The position numbers were made by a program, and so were the translations under genes. From Polyangiaceae bacterium (lineage in GTDB: Bacteria > Myxococcota_A > Polyangia > Polyangiales > Polyangiaceae): a DNA stretch of 64,000 nt. The stretch is taken from assembly GCA_019637295.1 (NCBI GenBank), contig JAHBVX010000002.1:682001-746000 (forward strand), in the 5' to 3' direction. Position 1 is the stretch's first letter; the number at the start of each line of letters is the position of its first letter. Positions 16,541 through 25,486 of the stretch are shown here, one piece after another. The notes under the pieces were generated by a model that ran no database searches, was not told where the DNA came from, and worked only from the letters and a program-made list of their open reading frames with translations.

Positions 16541-17809
16541 TCACAGCGGCAGCATCAGCAGCACCCGCGCCCCCCAGAGCAGGTCCCAGTTGGCGACCGG
16601 GACCGACTGTTCGCTCTCCTCGGCGAAGGCCCGGAAGTAGTAGAAGGTGGCTCCGCCGATGGAGGCGGTGACGCCGATGAGCGGCGTGGGGCGGGTGATC
16701 AGCAGCGGGTGGATGTAGCCAACGGTCAGCTCGCCCTGGGCGTAGCCGATCCACCAGTCCTTGGGCAACGACTCGTTGAGAGTGAGCGAGTCCGTCAGTC
16801 GAAGCTCGCCAAGGCCGACCTGCCCGGAGAAATCGAGGAAGAACGACTTGGGCTTCTGGGGCGTCTCCAGCCCCAACGCCAGGCCCGCGCCCCGCAGCTG
16901 GGCATCGAAGAGCAAGTCGTCGAGCACCAGATCGCCTACCCGCACCATGTAGGGCTTCTGGTAGCTCACCAGTCCGACTCCGAGATACACCGGCGGCAGG
17001 CTGCCGCCCTGGGTCTGGATGAGGCCACTGGGATCGTTGCCGTGGTGGTACTGCAGGCCGACCACCAGGGTCTCGATGGCGCTCGACATGCGCAGCGTGC
17101 TCGTCACGGTAGGGAGCGTAGAGAGATCGTCGCTGGCGCGGGCGGAGCGAGGGACCAGGCGCACGGGCTCCCGCGGCGTGATGTCGCTCTCGAATGCGCG
17201 GGCCTCGTAGCGGACGATGGGCTTGAACACCCAGCGGACGGGGATCCCGACTTGCCCCAGGAACCAAGCGGCGGCGGGCGCGGCCCTGCCCGCCTGCTGC
17301 GCGACGCCAACTCCCGAGCGTCGCGGTGACGACAGGGCGCTGGACTCGTAGTGGGCACGCTCGATGACCAGCACCTGAAACAGCTTCAGCCGCATGCCGA
17401 GCGCGAAGGTGAGCGCCAGCTCCGTCTCGACATCGATGGTGGGGTAGTCCTGCGGTCGCCAGCCCCGGTACGCCAGTGACACATAGGGATCGAGCTGCAG
17501 CTCTTGGGCTAGCACACGGGCCGGCAGCTCGGGCTCCCTGGCGGACGGCGCCGGGTCGGCGGTTGGGTGGGGCGCCGGAGCGCGCGCAGGACCCTGCGTG
17601 GTGCCGGCAGGACGCGGCTTTCTCTTCTTCGTCTTGCGGGGCGAGGACTTGGGCTTGCGGTCGAGCCCCTGGTCGACGTGCTGGTCGACCCGGTCCCCGA
17701 GCGTCTGCGCGGCTAGCGCGGGGGTCCAGAGCAGCGGCGCCACGCAGCAGGTGAGCGCGCCCCCGAGCCGGCCGAGCGTCGACCGCACGCGTCGCCTGCC
17801 TCCGCACAT
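16541..17809 (-). CDS. Outer-membrane barrel-like protein of unknown function
   Basis: The protein has 422 residues. A signal peptide (hydrophobic to about residue 34, ending ALAAQ) is followed by a Lys/Arg/Pro-rich stretch (50-85) and a body of amphipathic beta strands with many aromatic residues (DPYVSLAYRGW, FFLDFSGQVGLGEL, GYAQGELTVGYIHP). The strand pattern and final residues LLMLPL suggest a beta-barrel, though the terminal Phe is missing. An overlapping frame of similar length on the same strand is Arg/Pro-rich and was rejected. It is divergent from the DUF4230 gene. No family name was recognised. Confidence 0.65.
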   Translation of the reverse strand: MCGGRRRVRSTLGRLGGALTCCVAPLLWTPALAAQTLGDRVDQHVDQGLDRKPKSSPRKTKKRKPRPAGTTQGPARAPAPHPTADPAPSAREPELPARVLAQELQLDPYVSLAYRGWRPQDYPTIDVETELALTFALGMRLKLFQVLVIERAHYESSALSSPRRSGVGVAQQAGRAAPAAAWFLGQVGIPVRWVFKPIVRYEARAFESDITPREPVRLVPRSARASDDLSTLPTVTSTLRMSSAIETLVVGLQYHHGNDPSGLIQTQGGSLPPVYLGVGLVSYQKPYMVRVGDLVLDDLLFDAQLRGAGLALGLETPQKPKSFFLDFSGQVGLGELRLTDSLTLNESLPKDWWIGYAQGELTVGYIHPLLITRPTPLIGVTASIGGATFYYFRAFAEESEQSVPVANWDLLWGARVLLMLPL

Positions 17810-17915
17810 CGAGCGATCATACTACCGATGCGGCCCGAGCGGTTGTCGTCGACCACAGTGGGTGTCACGCTCACGTCCCGTGTCGCGACCCGCACCCTCG
17901 CTCAGTCCGCTCCAC

Positions 17916-18521
17916 ATGGGCCTGGCGCTCGGGCTCGTGCTGCTGGCGGCGCTCGGGGGCTACGTGAGCGGGCGGAGCAGCGCGCCGCTGCTCCCGCCCG
18001 CGTCGAGCTCGGTGGTCGTCGTCCGGCAGACGCCGGCCGTGGTGATGGCGCTCCGGGATCTCGCGCGTCTCGAGAGCGCCGAGGCGCACATCGAGCGTGT
18101 CGTGGACCTGAAAGACCGTCAGTCGAGGCTGTTCGGCTTGGTGCAGGCCGAAGACGCCATTCTGTTGGTGGCCGCCGGCACGGTGGTCGCGGGCGTGGAT
18201 CTGTCGAAGCTCGCCCCGGACGCGGTCGTCGTCGACCCCCAGTCCCGGCACGCTACAGTCACCCTGCCTCCCGCGGAGATCCTGTCGGCGAGTCTGGATG
18301 GGGACCGCACCTTCGTCCACACGCGCTCGACGGACGTGCTCGCGAAGCGCAAGGAGGGCCTGGAGACGGAGGCGAGGCGGGAGGCCGAGAAGAGCCTGCG
18401 CGAAGCGGCGCTCGAGAGCGGCCTGCTCGGCCGCGCGGAACGCAACGCCCGGGCGACGGTGGAGAGCCTGGTGCGCTCCCTTGGGTTCGACTCGGTGACG
18501 GTGCAGACCGGGGCGCGCTGA
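17916..18521 (+). CDS. DUF4230 membrane-anchored protein
   Basis: From the ATG at 17916 the protein has 201 residues; an alternative GTG at 17862 would add 18 basic residues. A single N-terminal hydrophobic anchor (2-18, GLALGLVLLAALGGY) precedes a domain containing LARLESAEAHIERVVDLKD and LVAAGTVVAGVDLSKL. This is the DUF4230 pattern of an exported, membrane-tethered domain of unknown role. A C-terminal helix rich in Glu, Arg and Ala covers about 140-185. It is 41 bases upstream of the DUF2330 gene on the same strand, so the two may be co-expressed. Confidence 0.75.
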   Translation: MGLALGLVLLAALGGYVSGRSSAPLLPPASSSVVVVRQTPAVVMALRDLARLESAEAHIERVVDLKDRQSRLFGLVQAEDAILLVAAGTVVAGVDLSKLAPDAVVVDPQSRHATVTLPPAEILSASLDGDRTFVHTRSTDVLAKRKEGLETEARREAEKSLREAALESGLLGRAERNARATVESLVRSLGFDSVTVQTGAR

Positions 18522-18562
18522 GCAGTTCCCCAATCGAGGGCGGTCATGTAGCCTTGCCGGCC

Positions 18563-20308
18563 ATGAAACGGACCTTCGCTGCGCTCGCGCTCATGGCCGG
18601 CCTCGGCTCTTCGACTGCTGCTTCGGCACTCCCGGGGTTCTACGCGGGCCAGGGGTCGGAGAAGCGCCTCGTGCGCTCGACCCAGATCGTCGTCGCGCAG
18701 AAGGGTGGCGCCAGCGTGATCACCGTCATGCCCGACTACGAGGGGCCGCTCACGCCCTTCGCGCTGGTGCTGGCGGTGCCCGGCGACGTGGTGCTGGATC
18801 GCGTCAAGAGCCTCAAGCGTGAGTACGTCGATCGACTCGACCAGATGACCGCGCCACGCTTCCACGAGTTCTGGGAGATGGATCCCTGTGAGCCCGGTCC
18901 GGCTGAGCAGATCTGGGAGCAGACCTTCAAGGCCAGTGGTGACACCGACTTCCTGGGGGGGCCGAAGATCGGGGATGACAGCAAGAAGGTCGCCAAAGAG
19001 CTGTTCATCCCGGTGGACGCCGACTTCAAGGAAGGTGAGTACGCGCTCACGCTGTTGGCGGACGCCGAGGCCCGTGACGTGGCCGGCTTTCTGGGCAAGA
19101 AGGGGCTCACGGCCCCGGCGGGCGCCAACGACGCGGTGCGACCCTACCTCGACGCTGGAATGAAGCTCTTGGTGGCCGAGGTCGACACCAAGCGCATCGA
19201 GCTCGCGGGCGGCAATGTCGCCATCCTGTCGCCCCTTCGCTACTGGTCGGAGCGTGAGCAGAGCTCGCTGCCCCTCAAGCTCGGGCTGCTCAGCACCGAA
19301 GGCAAGCAAGAGCTCCTGATCTACACGCTGCACCCTGACAGCCGGATGGAGGCGAAGAACTACGAGAACGTGTTCGCTCCCACCAACATCGCCGTGGACT
19401 TCGTGGTCAAAGAGCGGATGGGTGAGCTGTACGCAGGGTTGCACGACATCAGCCTCGCCAAGAACCCGAAGGCCATCTTGAACGAGTATGCCTGGAGCAG
19501 CGAGGGTTGCGGCAAGCCGTGCCCCAACGCGCCGATTCTGCCCCACGAGCTGATCAGTCTCGGCGGGGACGTGTTCGAGCAGAGCGTTCCCGAGGCCGAG
19601 CGCAATCCGGTGCCGGACGAGCTCAGCGAAGAAGAGAAGAAGGCGCACGAGGCGAAGCTCAAGGAGCTGACCGGCAAGGAGAGGCGCGAGTACGAGAAGT
19701 CGTTCGAGGAAGAACGCAAGGAGGTCGCTCGAAAGCGCGCCCTCATCGCGCGAAACAAGTACGTCATCTCGCGACTCCATCACCGCTACGACGCGTCCAA
19801 CCTGCCGCACGACATCGAGCTGCGCACCGCGGGCGCCGTGAGCGGGGGCGGGGGCACGCCCAAAGGCGCGACCCGGGAGGTGTCGACCGCCGTCGCCGAG
19901 GGCTCGAAGAACGAGCTGCAGACCCGCTTCAACCACTTCCACCCGTGGAAGGGCATGATGCAGTGCGAGACGCCGGAGCGGAATCGCTGGGGCAAGCCCC
20001 CCAAGACCTACCGTGGGCTGCGCAAGATCTGGATCGCGACGGACCTATCCCGCAAGAACCGCGCCCAGATCGAGCCGGCGAAGGTCGTCTTCACCCCGGT
20101 ACCGGCGCTCGGACTCACGGGCGTCGTGCCCGACGCCGACGCAGGTGCGGACGCGGGCGCCGCCGCGGCAGAGCCCAAGAAGTCGGCGTGTGGTTGCCGG
20201 GTCGTCGGAGCAGCAGGGACGTCGTCCGCGTTCGGGCTACTGCTGGGACTCGGACTTGCAGCTCTCGGGCTCCGGCGTCGGCGTGCACGCCTCCCCGCTC
20301 AGGGGTAG
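18563..20308 (+). CDS. DUF2330 surface protein with MYXO-CTERM-like tail
   Basis: This 581-residue protein starts at the ATG at 18563. A signal peptide ends near ASALP (about residue 22). The DUF2330 domain occupies most of the mature part, with FYAGQGSEKRLVRSTQIVVAQ at its start (split: FYAGQGSEKR, then LVRSTQIVVAQ), conserved Cys in MDPCEPG and a charged helical insert at about 350-400. The C-terminus has the tripartite sorting layout: a small Cys motif ACGC, a hydrophobic span and an Arg cluster (RRRRAR). In Myxococcota such tails are linked to rhombosortase-like or myxosortase processing and surface display. It overlaps the convergent AbgT gene by 10 bases. Confidence 0.82.
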   Translation: MKRTFAALALMAGLGSSTAASALPGFYAGQGSEKRLVRSTQIVVAQKGGASVITVMPDYEGPLTPFALVLAVPGDVVLDRVKSLKREYVDRLDQMTAPRFHEFWEMDPCEPGPAEQIWEQTFKASGDTDFLGGPKIGDDSKKVAKELFIPVDADFKEGEYALTLLADAEARDVAGFLGKKGLTAPAGANDAVRPYLDAGMKLLVAEVDTKRIELAGGNVAILSPLRYWSEREQSSLPLKLGLLSTEGKQELLIYTLHPDSRMEAKNYENVFAPTNIAVDFVVKERMGELYAGLHDISLAKNPKAILNEYAWSSEGCGKPCPNAPILPHELISLGGDVFEQSVPEAERNPVPDELSEEEKKAHEAKLKELTGKERREYEKSFEEERKEVARKRALIARNKYVISRLHHRYDASNLPHDIELRTAGAVSGGGGTPKGATREVSTAVAEGSKNELQTRFNHFHPWKGMMQCETPERNRWGKPPKTYRGLRKIWIATDLSRKNRAQIEPAKVVFTPVPALGLTGVVPDADAGADAGAAAAEPKKSACGCRVVGAAGTSSAFGLLLGLGLAALGLRRRRARLPAQG

Positions 20309-21855
20309 GTGTACACGCCGTGGATCCCGAGCGGAAGCCCCGAAGCCCAGAACCCGAGAAGGAACAGCGTCCAAGCCAGTAGGAACACCAGGGAGTAGGG
20401 GATCATCAGGCTCGTCAACGTGCCGATCCCGGTGTTCTTCACGTAGCGCTGGCAGAAGGCGACCACCAAGGGGAAGTAGGGCATCAGCGGCGTGATGATG
20501 TTGGTGGTGGAGTCGCCGACGCGATAGGCCGCCTGAGTCAGCTCTGGCGAGATTCCGAGCTGCATCAGCATGGGTACGAAGATGGGTGCAAGCAGCGCCC
20601 ACTTGGCGCTGGCGGAGCCCACCACCAGGTTCACCAAGGCGCACAAGAAGATGATGCCCACGACCGTGACCGAGCCGGGCAGCGCCATGGACTTCAGCAG
20701 GTCGGCGCCCTTGACCGCGAGCAGCGCGCCGATCTGGCTCTTGTTGAACGCGTAGATGAACAGCGCCGCGAAGAACGCCATCACGATGTAGTAGCCCATC
20801 GTGCTCATCGTCTTGGCCATCCCGTTGATGGCGTCTCGCGAGGTCTTGAAGGTGCCGGACACGTAACCGTGGACGAGCCCCGGCAGCAGGAACAGCAGGA
20901 AGATCAAGGGCACGATGGACTGCATCAGCGGCGCCGAGAAGGCGGTCAGGCTGCCGCTGGGCGCGCGCAGCGGTGACGCGGTCGGCACGCTGATCGCCAC
21001 GAGTACGCCGATGCCGACCAGCATGGCGGCGAGCCCTGCGTGCAGGCCGCGAGCCTCCTGCGGGGTGAGGGGATCCATCGTGGGCATCTCTGCCGGGTCG
21101 CCGTCCACCGGGGTCGCCTTCAAGCGCGGCTCGATCACCCGATCCGTGATGTACCAGCCGAGCAGCACGATCAGCACGCTCGAGACGCCGGTGAACAGCC
21201 AATTGCAGAGCGGGTTCACCTCGCGACTCGGGTCCAAGATCTGCGCCGCCTCTTGGGTCAGCCCCTGGAGCAAAGGGTCGAGACCCGAAGGCACGGGGTT
21301 GGCCGAGAAACCGCCGGACACACCCGCGAACGCCGCGGCGATGCCGGCGAGGGGGTGACGACCAGCGGCGTAGAAGATGACGCCACCGAGAGGGATCACG
21401 AGCACGTAGCCCGCGTCCGCGGCGGTGTGGCTGATGATGGCTACGAGGATCAGCATGGGCGTGAGCAACATCTTCGGCGTGAAGGCGAGCAAACGCTTGA
21501 GCGCGGCGTTGATGAAGCCGCTCGTCTCTGCGACACCGACGCCGAGGAGCGCGACCAGCACGACGCCGAGGGGATGGAAGCCCATGAACGTCTTGACCAT
21601 GTCAGCCAAGAACGTGGTGAGCGCCTTGCCGGTGAGCTGGCTCTCGACGGCTCGCTGCTGCACGCCGTCCTTCCCGGGTACCTCAAAGGCCGTGCCGGCG
21701 AGCAACGCGGAGAGCAGCCAGGTGATCCCCAGCGCGATGACGAACAGTACAGCAGGATCCGGCAGCTTGTTGCCAACGCGCTCGACGAAGCCGAGGAACT
21801 TGTCCGTGAGCGACTTGTGCTCGGTTTCTCCTGCTGACTCGCTTCCCGTACCCAT
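20299..21855 (-). CDS. AbgT-family transporter
   Basis: The ATG at 21855 gives 518 residues, the usual length for this family; the longer in-frame extension upstream is Arg/Ala-rich and unsupported. About eleven hydrophobic segments are visible. The family is indicated by LPDPAVLFVIAL near residue 30, FHPLGVVLVALLGVGVAE, FSANPVPSGLDPLLQG, and the C-terminal PLMPYFPLVVAFCQRY. AbgT was described as a p-aminobenzoyl-glutamate importer, and homologues such as MtrF and YdaH act as proton-coupled exporters of sulfonamide-like compounds. It is an inner-membrane protein. No linked aminoacylase is nearby, so the substrate stays open. Confidence 0.92.
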   Translation of the reverse strand: MGTGSESAGETEHKSLTDKFLGFVERVGNKLPDPAVLFVIALGITWLLSALLAGTAFEVPGKDGVQQRAVESQLTGKALTTFLADMVKTFMGFHPLGVVLVALLGVGVAETSGFINAALKRLLAFTPKMLLTPMLILVAIISHTAADAGYVLVIPLGGVIFYAAGRHPLAGIAAAFAGVSGGFSANPVPSGLDPLLQGLTQEAAQILDPSREVNPLCNWLFTGVSSVLIVLLGWYITDRVIEPRLKATPVDGDPAEMPTMDPLTPQEARGLHAGLAAMLVGIGVLVAISVPTASPLRAPSGSLTAFSAPLMQSIVPLIFLLFLLPGLVHGYVSGTFKTSRDAINGMAKTMSTMGYYIVMAFFAALFIYAFNKSQIGALLAVKGADLLKSMALPGSVTVVGIIFLCALVNLVVGSASAKWALLAPIFVPMLMQLGISPELTQAAYRVGDSTTNIITPLMPYFPLVVAFCQRYVKNTGIGTLTSLMIPYSLVFLLAWTLFLLGFWASGLPLGIHGVYTYP

Positions 21856-21914
21856 GGCGCGGGTTCTACCAGAACTTCCGGTTGTCGAGAAAAGCCGACG
21901 AGCGGCGGAGCGCC

Positions 21915-23135
21915 TCAGGGCGGCGTGGGCCGCGCCGCCTGCAGGGGCGGCGCCTCGGCGATAGCGGCGTCGAGCGGGTGGGAGACCCCCGAAACCCGCC
22001 GCTCCGCGAACCACGCGCGCATCAGATCGCGCCCCAGCTCATTGGCCTTCTGGCGCCAGACCGGACCGTTCGAGAGCATCACGCTCACGAGCAGCTCGGG
22101 CGCGTGGCTCGGCGCGAACCCGACGAACCAGGTGGTGGTGGTATCGGCCTTGGCGACCCGGAGGGTCCCGGTCTTGCCCGCGGCGCGGATGCGCCCGAGC
22201 TGGCTCTTGCCGTCCTTGGTGCCAAACGCCTCCAGAGACGTACCCGAGTGCACCGTCACCTCCATCATGCGTCGCAGCGTTGTGGCGACCGCGGGCTCGA
22301 GCACGCGCTCGCCGAGGACCGGTCCCTTGGGTGCGACGTAGCTTCCCGCCGCGTCCACGATGCGAAACTGCAGCCGCTGGCCGGATAGCGCGACGATCGA
22401 CGCGAGCTGCAGCGCTCCGAGCGGCGAGAGCACGGCATCCCCGAAGCCGGCAGCTGTGCGCGCGAACTCCAGATCGTTGTAGGGCACTGTCACGCGACCC
22501 GCCTCGAGGTCCGCGTCGAAGGGCACCTTCGCGTTCAGCCCCATGCGCTCGGCCATGTACACGAGATCGCTGCGCATGAGGTGACGGGTAGCGAGCTGGG
22601 CGTAGGCTGCGTTGCGGCTGTGGCCGAGCGCCGTCCCGAACGAGTTGCACTGGATCTCGCCGCCCCGGGGCGGTTCGAGGTGGCGTCGCTCGATACGTCG
22701 TTCTCCGCCCGCGATGCACACGCTCTGCTTTGGGTTCACCCCGCCGTGCGTGAGCAGCGCCGCGGTGGTCACGAGCTTGAACAGGCTGGCCGAGGGCTCC
22801 TTGGCGGCGAGCAGCACCGAGCCGGGCGCATCCGACGCGCGACGCCGCTCGCTCCAGACCAGGACCCGGCCGCTCCGTGCGTCTACGACGATGGCTGCTC
22901 CTTCCACGGGATTGGCCCGCGCGAGCAACCGGTCGGCGGTCCGCTGCAGCTTCGGGTCGATCGACAACCGCGCGGTGTGGCCATCACTGGTGGGCGCCGT
23001 CGCTCCCGATGGCTCGACGCGAATGCGCGTCAGATCCACCCGCGGCGGCGTTGCTTCTGCCTGTGCGCCGCGAGGCGCGGAGGCGACGAGGGAGAGCCCG
23101 ACGAGAAGCCAGAGCCTCGAGCGAAGCCGGAGCAT
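21915..23135 (-). CDS. Periplasmic penicillin-binding transpeptidase
   Basis: Starting at the ATG at 23135, the protein has 406 residues. Residues 1-26 form a cleavable signal peptide (WLLVGLSLVASAPRGAQA). The serine-transpeptidase fold carries SLFK at 117-120 (active-site Ser117), SRN at 173-175 and KTGT at 321-324, so all three catalytic motifs are intact. There is no transglycosylase domain, N-terminal dimerisation module, PASTA repeat or membrane anchor apart from the signal, and it is smaller than class A or B enzymes. DLEAGRVTVPYNDLEFARTAAGFG resembles the class B region when read in short parts (VPYNDLEF, TAAGFG). It probably cross-links or remodels peptidoglycan in the periplasm. Confidence 0.82.
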   Translation of the reverse strand: MLRLRSRLWLLVGLSLVASAPRGAQAEATPPRVDLTRIRVEPSGATAPTSDGHTARLSIDPKLQRTADRLLARANPVEGAAIVVDARSGRVLVWSERRRASDAPGSVLLAAKEPSASLFKLVTTAALLTHGGVNPKQSVCIAGGERRIERRHLEPPRGGEIQCNSFGTALGHSRNAAYAQLATRHLMRSDLVYMAERMGLNAKVPFDADLEAGRVTVPYNDLEFARTAAGFGDAVLSPLGALQLASIVALSGQRLQFRIVDAAGSYVAPKGPVLGERVLEPAVATTLRRMMEVTVHSGTSLEAFGTKDGKSQLGRIRAAGKTGTLRVAKADTTTTWFVGFAPSHAPELLVSVMLSNGPVWRQKANELGRDLMRAWFAERRVSGVSHPLDAAIAEAPPLQAARPTPP

Positions 23136-23207
23136 GACCCGGAATAACCCGGCATCCGCAACGCCGGCCAAGATCGGCGCGACCAATGGCGAGCGCTTCG
23201 ATACTCA

Positions 23208-23215
23208 CTTATACA
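23208..23215. promoter_or_regulatory. AT-rich -10-like patch between divergent genes
   Basis: CTTATACA lies in the 161-base region between the transpeptidase and PilZ genes. It reads TATACA (23210-23215) towards the PilZ gene and TATAAG (23208-23213) towards the transpeptidase gene. Both are close to TATAAT in otherwise GC-rich DNA, but no convincing -35 element accompanies either. It is the only clearly AT-rich site in the region. Confidence 0.25.
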
Positions 23216-23296
23216 AGCCGCCCTCGGCAGCACGACCGAACTTGGCCGTCGCGTGCATCGCCGCCGTACGATCCCAGCGTAGCCAGGAGAACCCAC

Positions 23297-23629
23297 ATGA
23301 GACGCCGCCAGGGTCTACGAGGACGTACGGATTTCAAGGTAATCGCCCGCGCCGGGAGCCGTGTCACGACGTGCCGGGGCATCGAGGTTTCCACCACGGG
23401 GATCATCGTGGATCGCGGGCGCCGCGTCGCCGAGCGCGACCACACGCTGCTCACGCGGCTCGAGCTCCGCCTCCCAGAGCGCTTGGCCGCCCTGGTGGCG
23501 CTGGCCCGGCCCGTGTGGTCGAGCGGGAGCCAGCAAGCGTTCCGCTTCGTTCAGATGAACGACGCCGATCGCCTCACCCTGGCTGAGCACCTAGACCTGC
23601 TGCGCCTGCGCGGCGTCGCGCTTTGCTGA
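23297..23629 (+). CDS. PilZ-domain-like protein
   Basis: This 110-residue protein starts at the ATG at 23297, with an AGGAGA ribosome site 7 bases before it. The N-terminus has an Arg cluster (MRRRQGLRGR), and the body has the pattern GIEVSTTGIIVDRGR. Both resemble the RxxxR and D/NxSxxG motifs that bind cyclic-di-GMP in PilZ domains, although the first Asp/Asn position here is Glu. It is a stand-alone domain and probably a small cytoplasmic adaptor. The coiled-coil lipoprotein follows after 13 bases and may be co-transcribed. The assignment rests on motif shape, so it remains moderate. Confidence 0.6.
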   Translation: MRRRQGLRGRTDFKVIARAGSRVTTCRGIEVSTTGIIVDRGRRVAERDHTLLTRLELRLPERLAALVALARPVWSSGSQQAFRFVQMNDADRLTLAEHLDLLRLRGVALC

Positions 23630-23642
23630 CCGAGGACCCACC

Positions 23643-24443
23643 ATGAAGCCGAAGAGAATGTCACTCCCCTCCTTGCGCCTAGCCCGCTTCGCCGTCGTCC
23701 TCCCGCTGCTCGCGGGCTGCGTGGTGCCCGAGCGGCACCTCGTCGAGGCGCGCGCGGCAACCGTGGCCGAGCAACAGGGGCACCGCCAGACGCTCGCCAT
23801 GCTGGCCAAGGTCTCCGACGATCTGGCTCGCGCACAGGCGCTGCTGCAGCAGCGAGAGCGAGAGCTCGAGGCGCGCGAGCAGCAGCTCGCGACCTCGAAC
23901 CACGCGGGTGACGTGGCCACCCACGAGGCCAACGAAGCGGGCCTGCTCGTCGAGCAGCTACGCGGAGAGCTCGGCAGGGTCGGTGATCACCTGCGCGCCT
24001 TCGCGGACGAGAAGGAGCGCTTGTCGCAGGCGCTGCTGGCCGCGGAGGCCAGGACCGAGCGCCTGACGGAGGCCGAACGCAAGATGACCGAGCGCGGCGG
24101 CGTCCTGCGGGACCTGAGCGTGGCGCTCGCGTCGGCGCTCTCGACCGGGGCGCTCGAGCTCGAGGTCGCCGACGGGCGCATCCTCTTGCTGGTGCCCAAG
24201 GACGAACTCGGCGAGCAGATTGGGCCCGTGGCCAAGACGGCGTTCAACGCCGTTGCCGGCATCGTGCGTGCCCGGCCGGCGGTCACCCTGGAGATACAGG
24301 GTGAGCAAGAGAGCGACGGCGCACAGGTCGCCCGGGTCAGCGCCGAGCTCGCGTCGCGCGGCATAGCGGGTGAGAAGATACGGATGAGCCCCAGCGCCCC
24401 CGTGGGGGCAGAGGGTATGATCGTCGTCGCGCTCTCCGTGTGA
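23643..24443 (+). CDS. Coiled-coil lipoprotein with OmpA-like C-terminus
   Basis: The protein has 266 residues. A lipoprotein signal ends in LLAGC with Cys26. Residues 35-165 form a long Glu/Arg/Ala/Gln-rich coiled coil. The last 95 residues (VADGRILLLVPKDELG, EIQGEQESDG, ISSVR-type helix and VGAEGMIVVALSV) resemble a shortened OmpA/MotB peptidoglycan-associating domain. The typical NxxLSxxRA region is degenerate (DGAQVARVSAELASRG), so peptidoglycan binding is an inference. The probable location is the periplasm, attached to a membrane by lipid. It is probably co-transcribed with the PilZ gene and ends convergently, 6 bases from the 89-residue gene. Confidence 0.7.
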   Translation: MKPKRMSLPSLRLARFAVVLPLLAGCVVPERHLVEARAATVAEQQGHRQTLAMLAKVSDDLARAQALLQQRERELEAREQQLATSNHAGDVATHEANEAGLLVEQLRGELGRVGDHLRAFADEKERLSQALLAAEARTERLTEAERKMTERGGVLRDLSVALASALSTGALELEVADGRILLLVPKDELGEQIGPVAKTAFNAVAGIVRARPAVTLEIQGEQESDGAQVARVSAELASRGIAGEKIRMSPSAPVGAEGMIVVALSV

Positions 24444-24449
24444 CGGCGG

Positions 24450-24719
24450 TCAGCCGTCGCGCGGAACGACCCGAACGGCGATGTCCAGAGCGTCGCCCGA
24501 GGGCCGACCCCGCGGTGCGGCGATGACCTCGTAGCCGGGTTGCGTGCGCAGCACGTCGAAGACCGCGCGCACCAACTGGGGCATCACGTCTCGTTCGAAG
24601 CGGGCGTGCCAGGCGTAGCCATCCTGCTCGCCGTCGTAGCTCGGGTCGAACTCTGCGCACAGGTGGAGGGTCAGTGAGAACTGACGTTCTTCGGTATGAA
24701 CCATGGGGCTCTCGAGCAT
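24450..24719 (-). CDS. Small conserved-looking protein of unknown function
   Basis: This 89-residue protein starts at the ATG at 24719; a second ATG at 24704 (MVHTEERQ) is also possible. It follows the SDR gene by 26 bases on the same strand. The sequence is of mixed charge with Trp and Tyr (DGYAWHARFERDV) and ends in a beta-like DALDIAVRVVPRDG. No signal peptide, membrane segment or cysteine cluster is present; a single Cys occurs at residue 21. I do not recognise the family. Its tight placement suggests a role linked to the SDR or the AgmX-like lipoprotein above it. Confidence 0.55.
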   Translation of the reverse strand: MLESPMVHTEERQFSLTLHLCAEFDPSYDGEQDGYAWHARFERDVMPQLVRAVFDVLRTQPGYEVIAAPRGRPSGDALDIAVRVVPRDG

Positions 24720-24745
24720 GAAGCGATAGCCTCGGTGTGCCAAGC

Positions 24746-25486
24746 TCAGTCGAAGCGCTCGACGCGTGCGACGGTGCGACCGCCATCGACGCGGAGTTCT
24801 TCGCCGGTGATGTAGTGTGCAGTGGCCAGGTACAGGACCGCCGCGGCCACGTCGTCTGCGGTGCCGGCGCGGGCCAGCGGCACGCTGGCCGCGAGTCGTG
24901 CCACGGCGCTCTGGGACATGTCCAGGGGCGGCAGGACCGTGCCGGGCGCGACGGAGTTGACTCGGACATCGGGGGCGAGCTCGAGCGCGAGCACCCGGGT
25001 CAGGTGGGACAGCGCGCCCTTGCTCACCACGTAGGGGAGGTGATTGCGAAACGGCGTCGTGGCGCTCGAGCATGTCACCAGCACGACGCTGCCCCGAGCG
25101 CGGGCCAGGGCAGCGCGGGCGCGCTGCACCAGGAAGAACGGGGCGACCAAGTTGAGCGCGAGCGCCCGCTGGAAGTGACCTGCGTCCACGGCGTCGAGTT
25201 CGACGCGCTCGAAGTTTGCTGCGCTCGCGACCAGCAGCTCCAAGCCACCGAACGCGTCGAGCGTAGCGTCGACTAGCTCCGCGGCCGCGTCGTCCTGCGA
25301 CAGGTCGGCGGCGAAGACGCGGCACTGGCGGCCCAGCGCGCGGATCTGGCTCGCGACCTCGTCCGCGGGTTGCCGGCTCGCGTGGCAGTGTACGGCGACG
25401 TCCCAGCCGGCGGAGGCGAGGTGAAGCGCGATGCTGCGGCCGACTCGGGTTGCGGCGCCGGTGACCAGTGCGCGCCGGGCGGTCAC
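24746..25486 (-). CDS. Short-chain dehydrogenase, pteridine-reductase-like
   Basis: The GTG at 25486 overlaps the stop of the preceding lipoprotein gene (GTGA), giving 246 residues; the extended form starting at 25561 would lie inside that gene. The nucleotide loop TGAATRVG at 9-16 has Arg where most SDRs have Gly (TGX3RXG), a mark of the PTR1/FolM pteridine reductases, which use NADPH to reduce dihydropterin or dihydrofolate. The catalytic Tyr152 and Lys156 (YVVSK) are in place, with Ser at 140-141. The Asn-Asn-Ala motif is altered to ASAANF. Other SDR substrates cannot be excluded. Confidence 0.82.
   Translation of the reverse strand: MTARRALVTGAATRVGRSIALHLASAGWDVAVHCHASRQPADEVASQIRALGRQCRVFAADLSQDDAAAELVDATLDAFGGLELLVASAANFERVELDAVDAGHFQRALALNLVAPFFLVQRARAALARARGSVVLVTCSSATTPFRNHLPYVVSKGALSHLTRVLALELAPDVRVNSVAPGTVLPPLDMSQSAVARLAASVPLARAGTADDVAAAVLYLATAHYITGEELRVDGGRTVARVERFD

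Noticed and set aside
16527-17807. Second long minus frame over the 422-residue protein
   Set aside because: It is Arg/Pro/His-rich with no signal peptide, while the other frame has a clear signal peptide and strand pattern.
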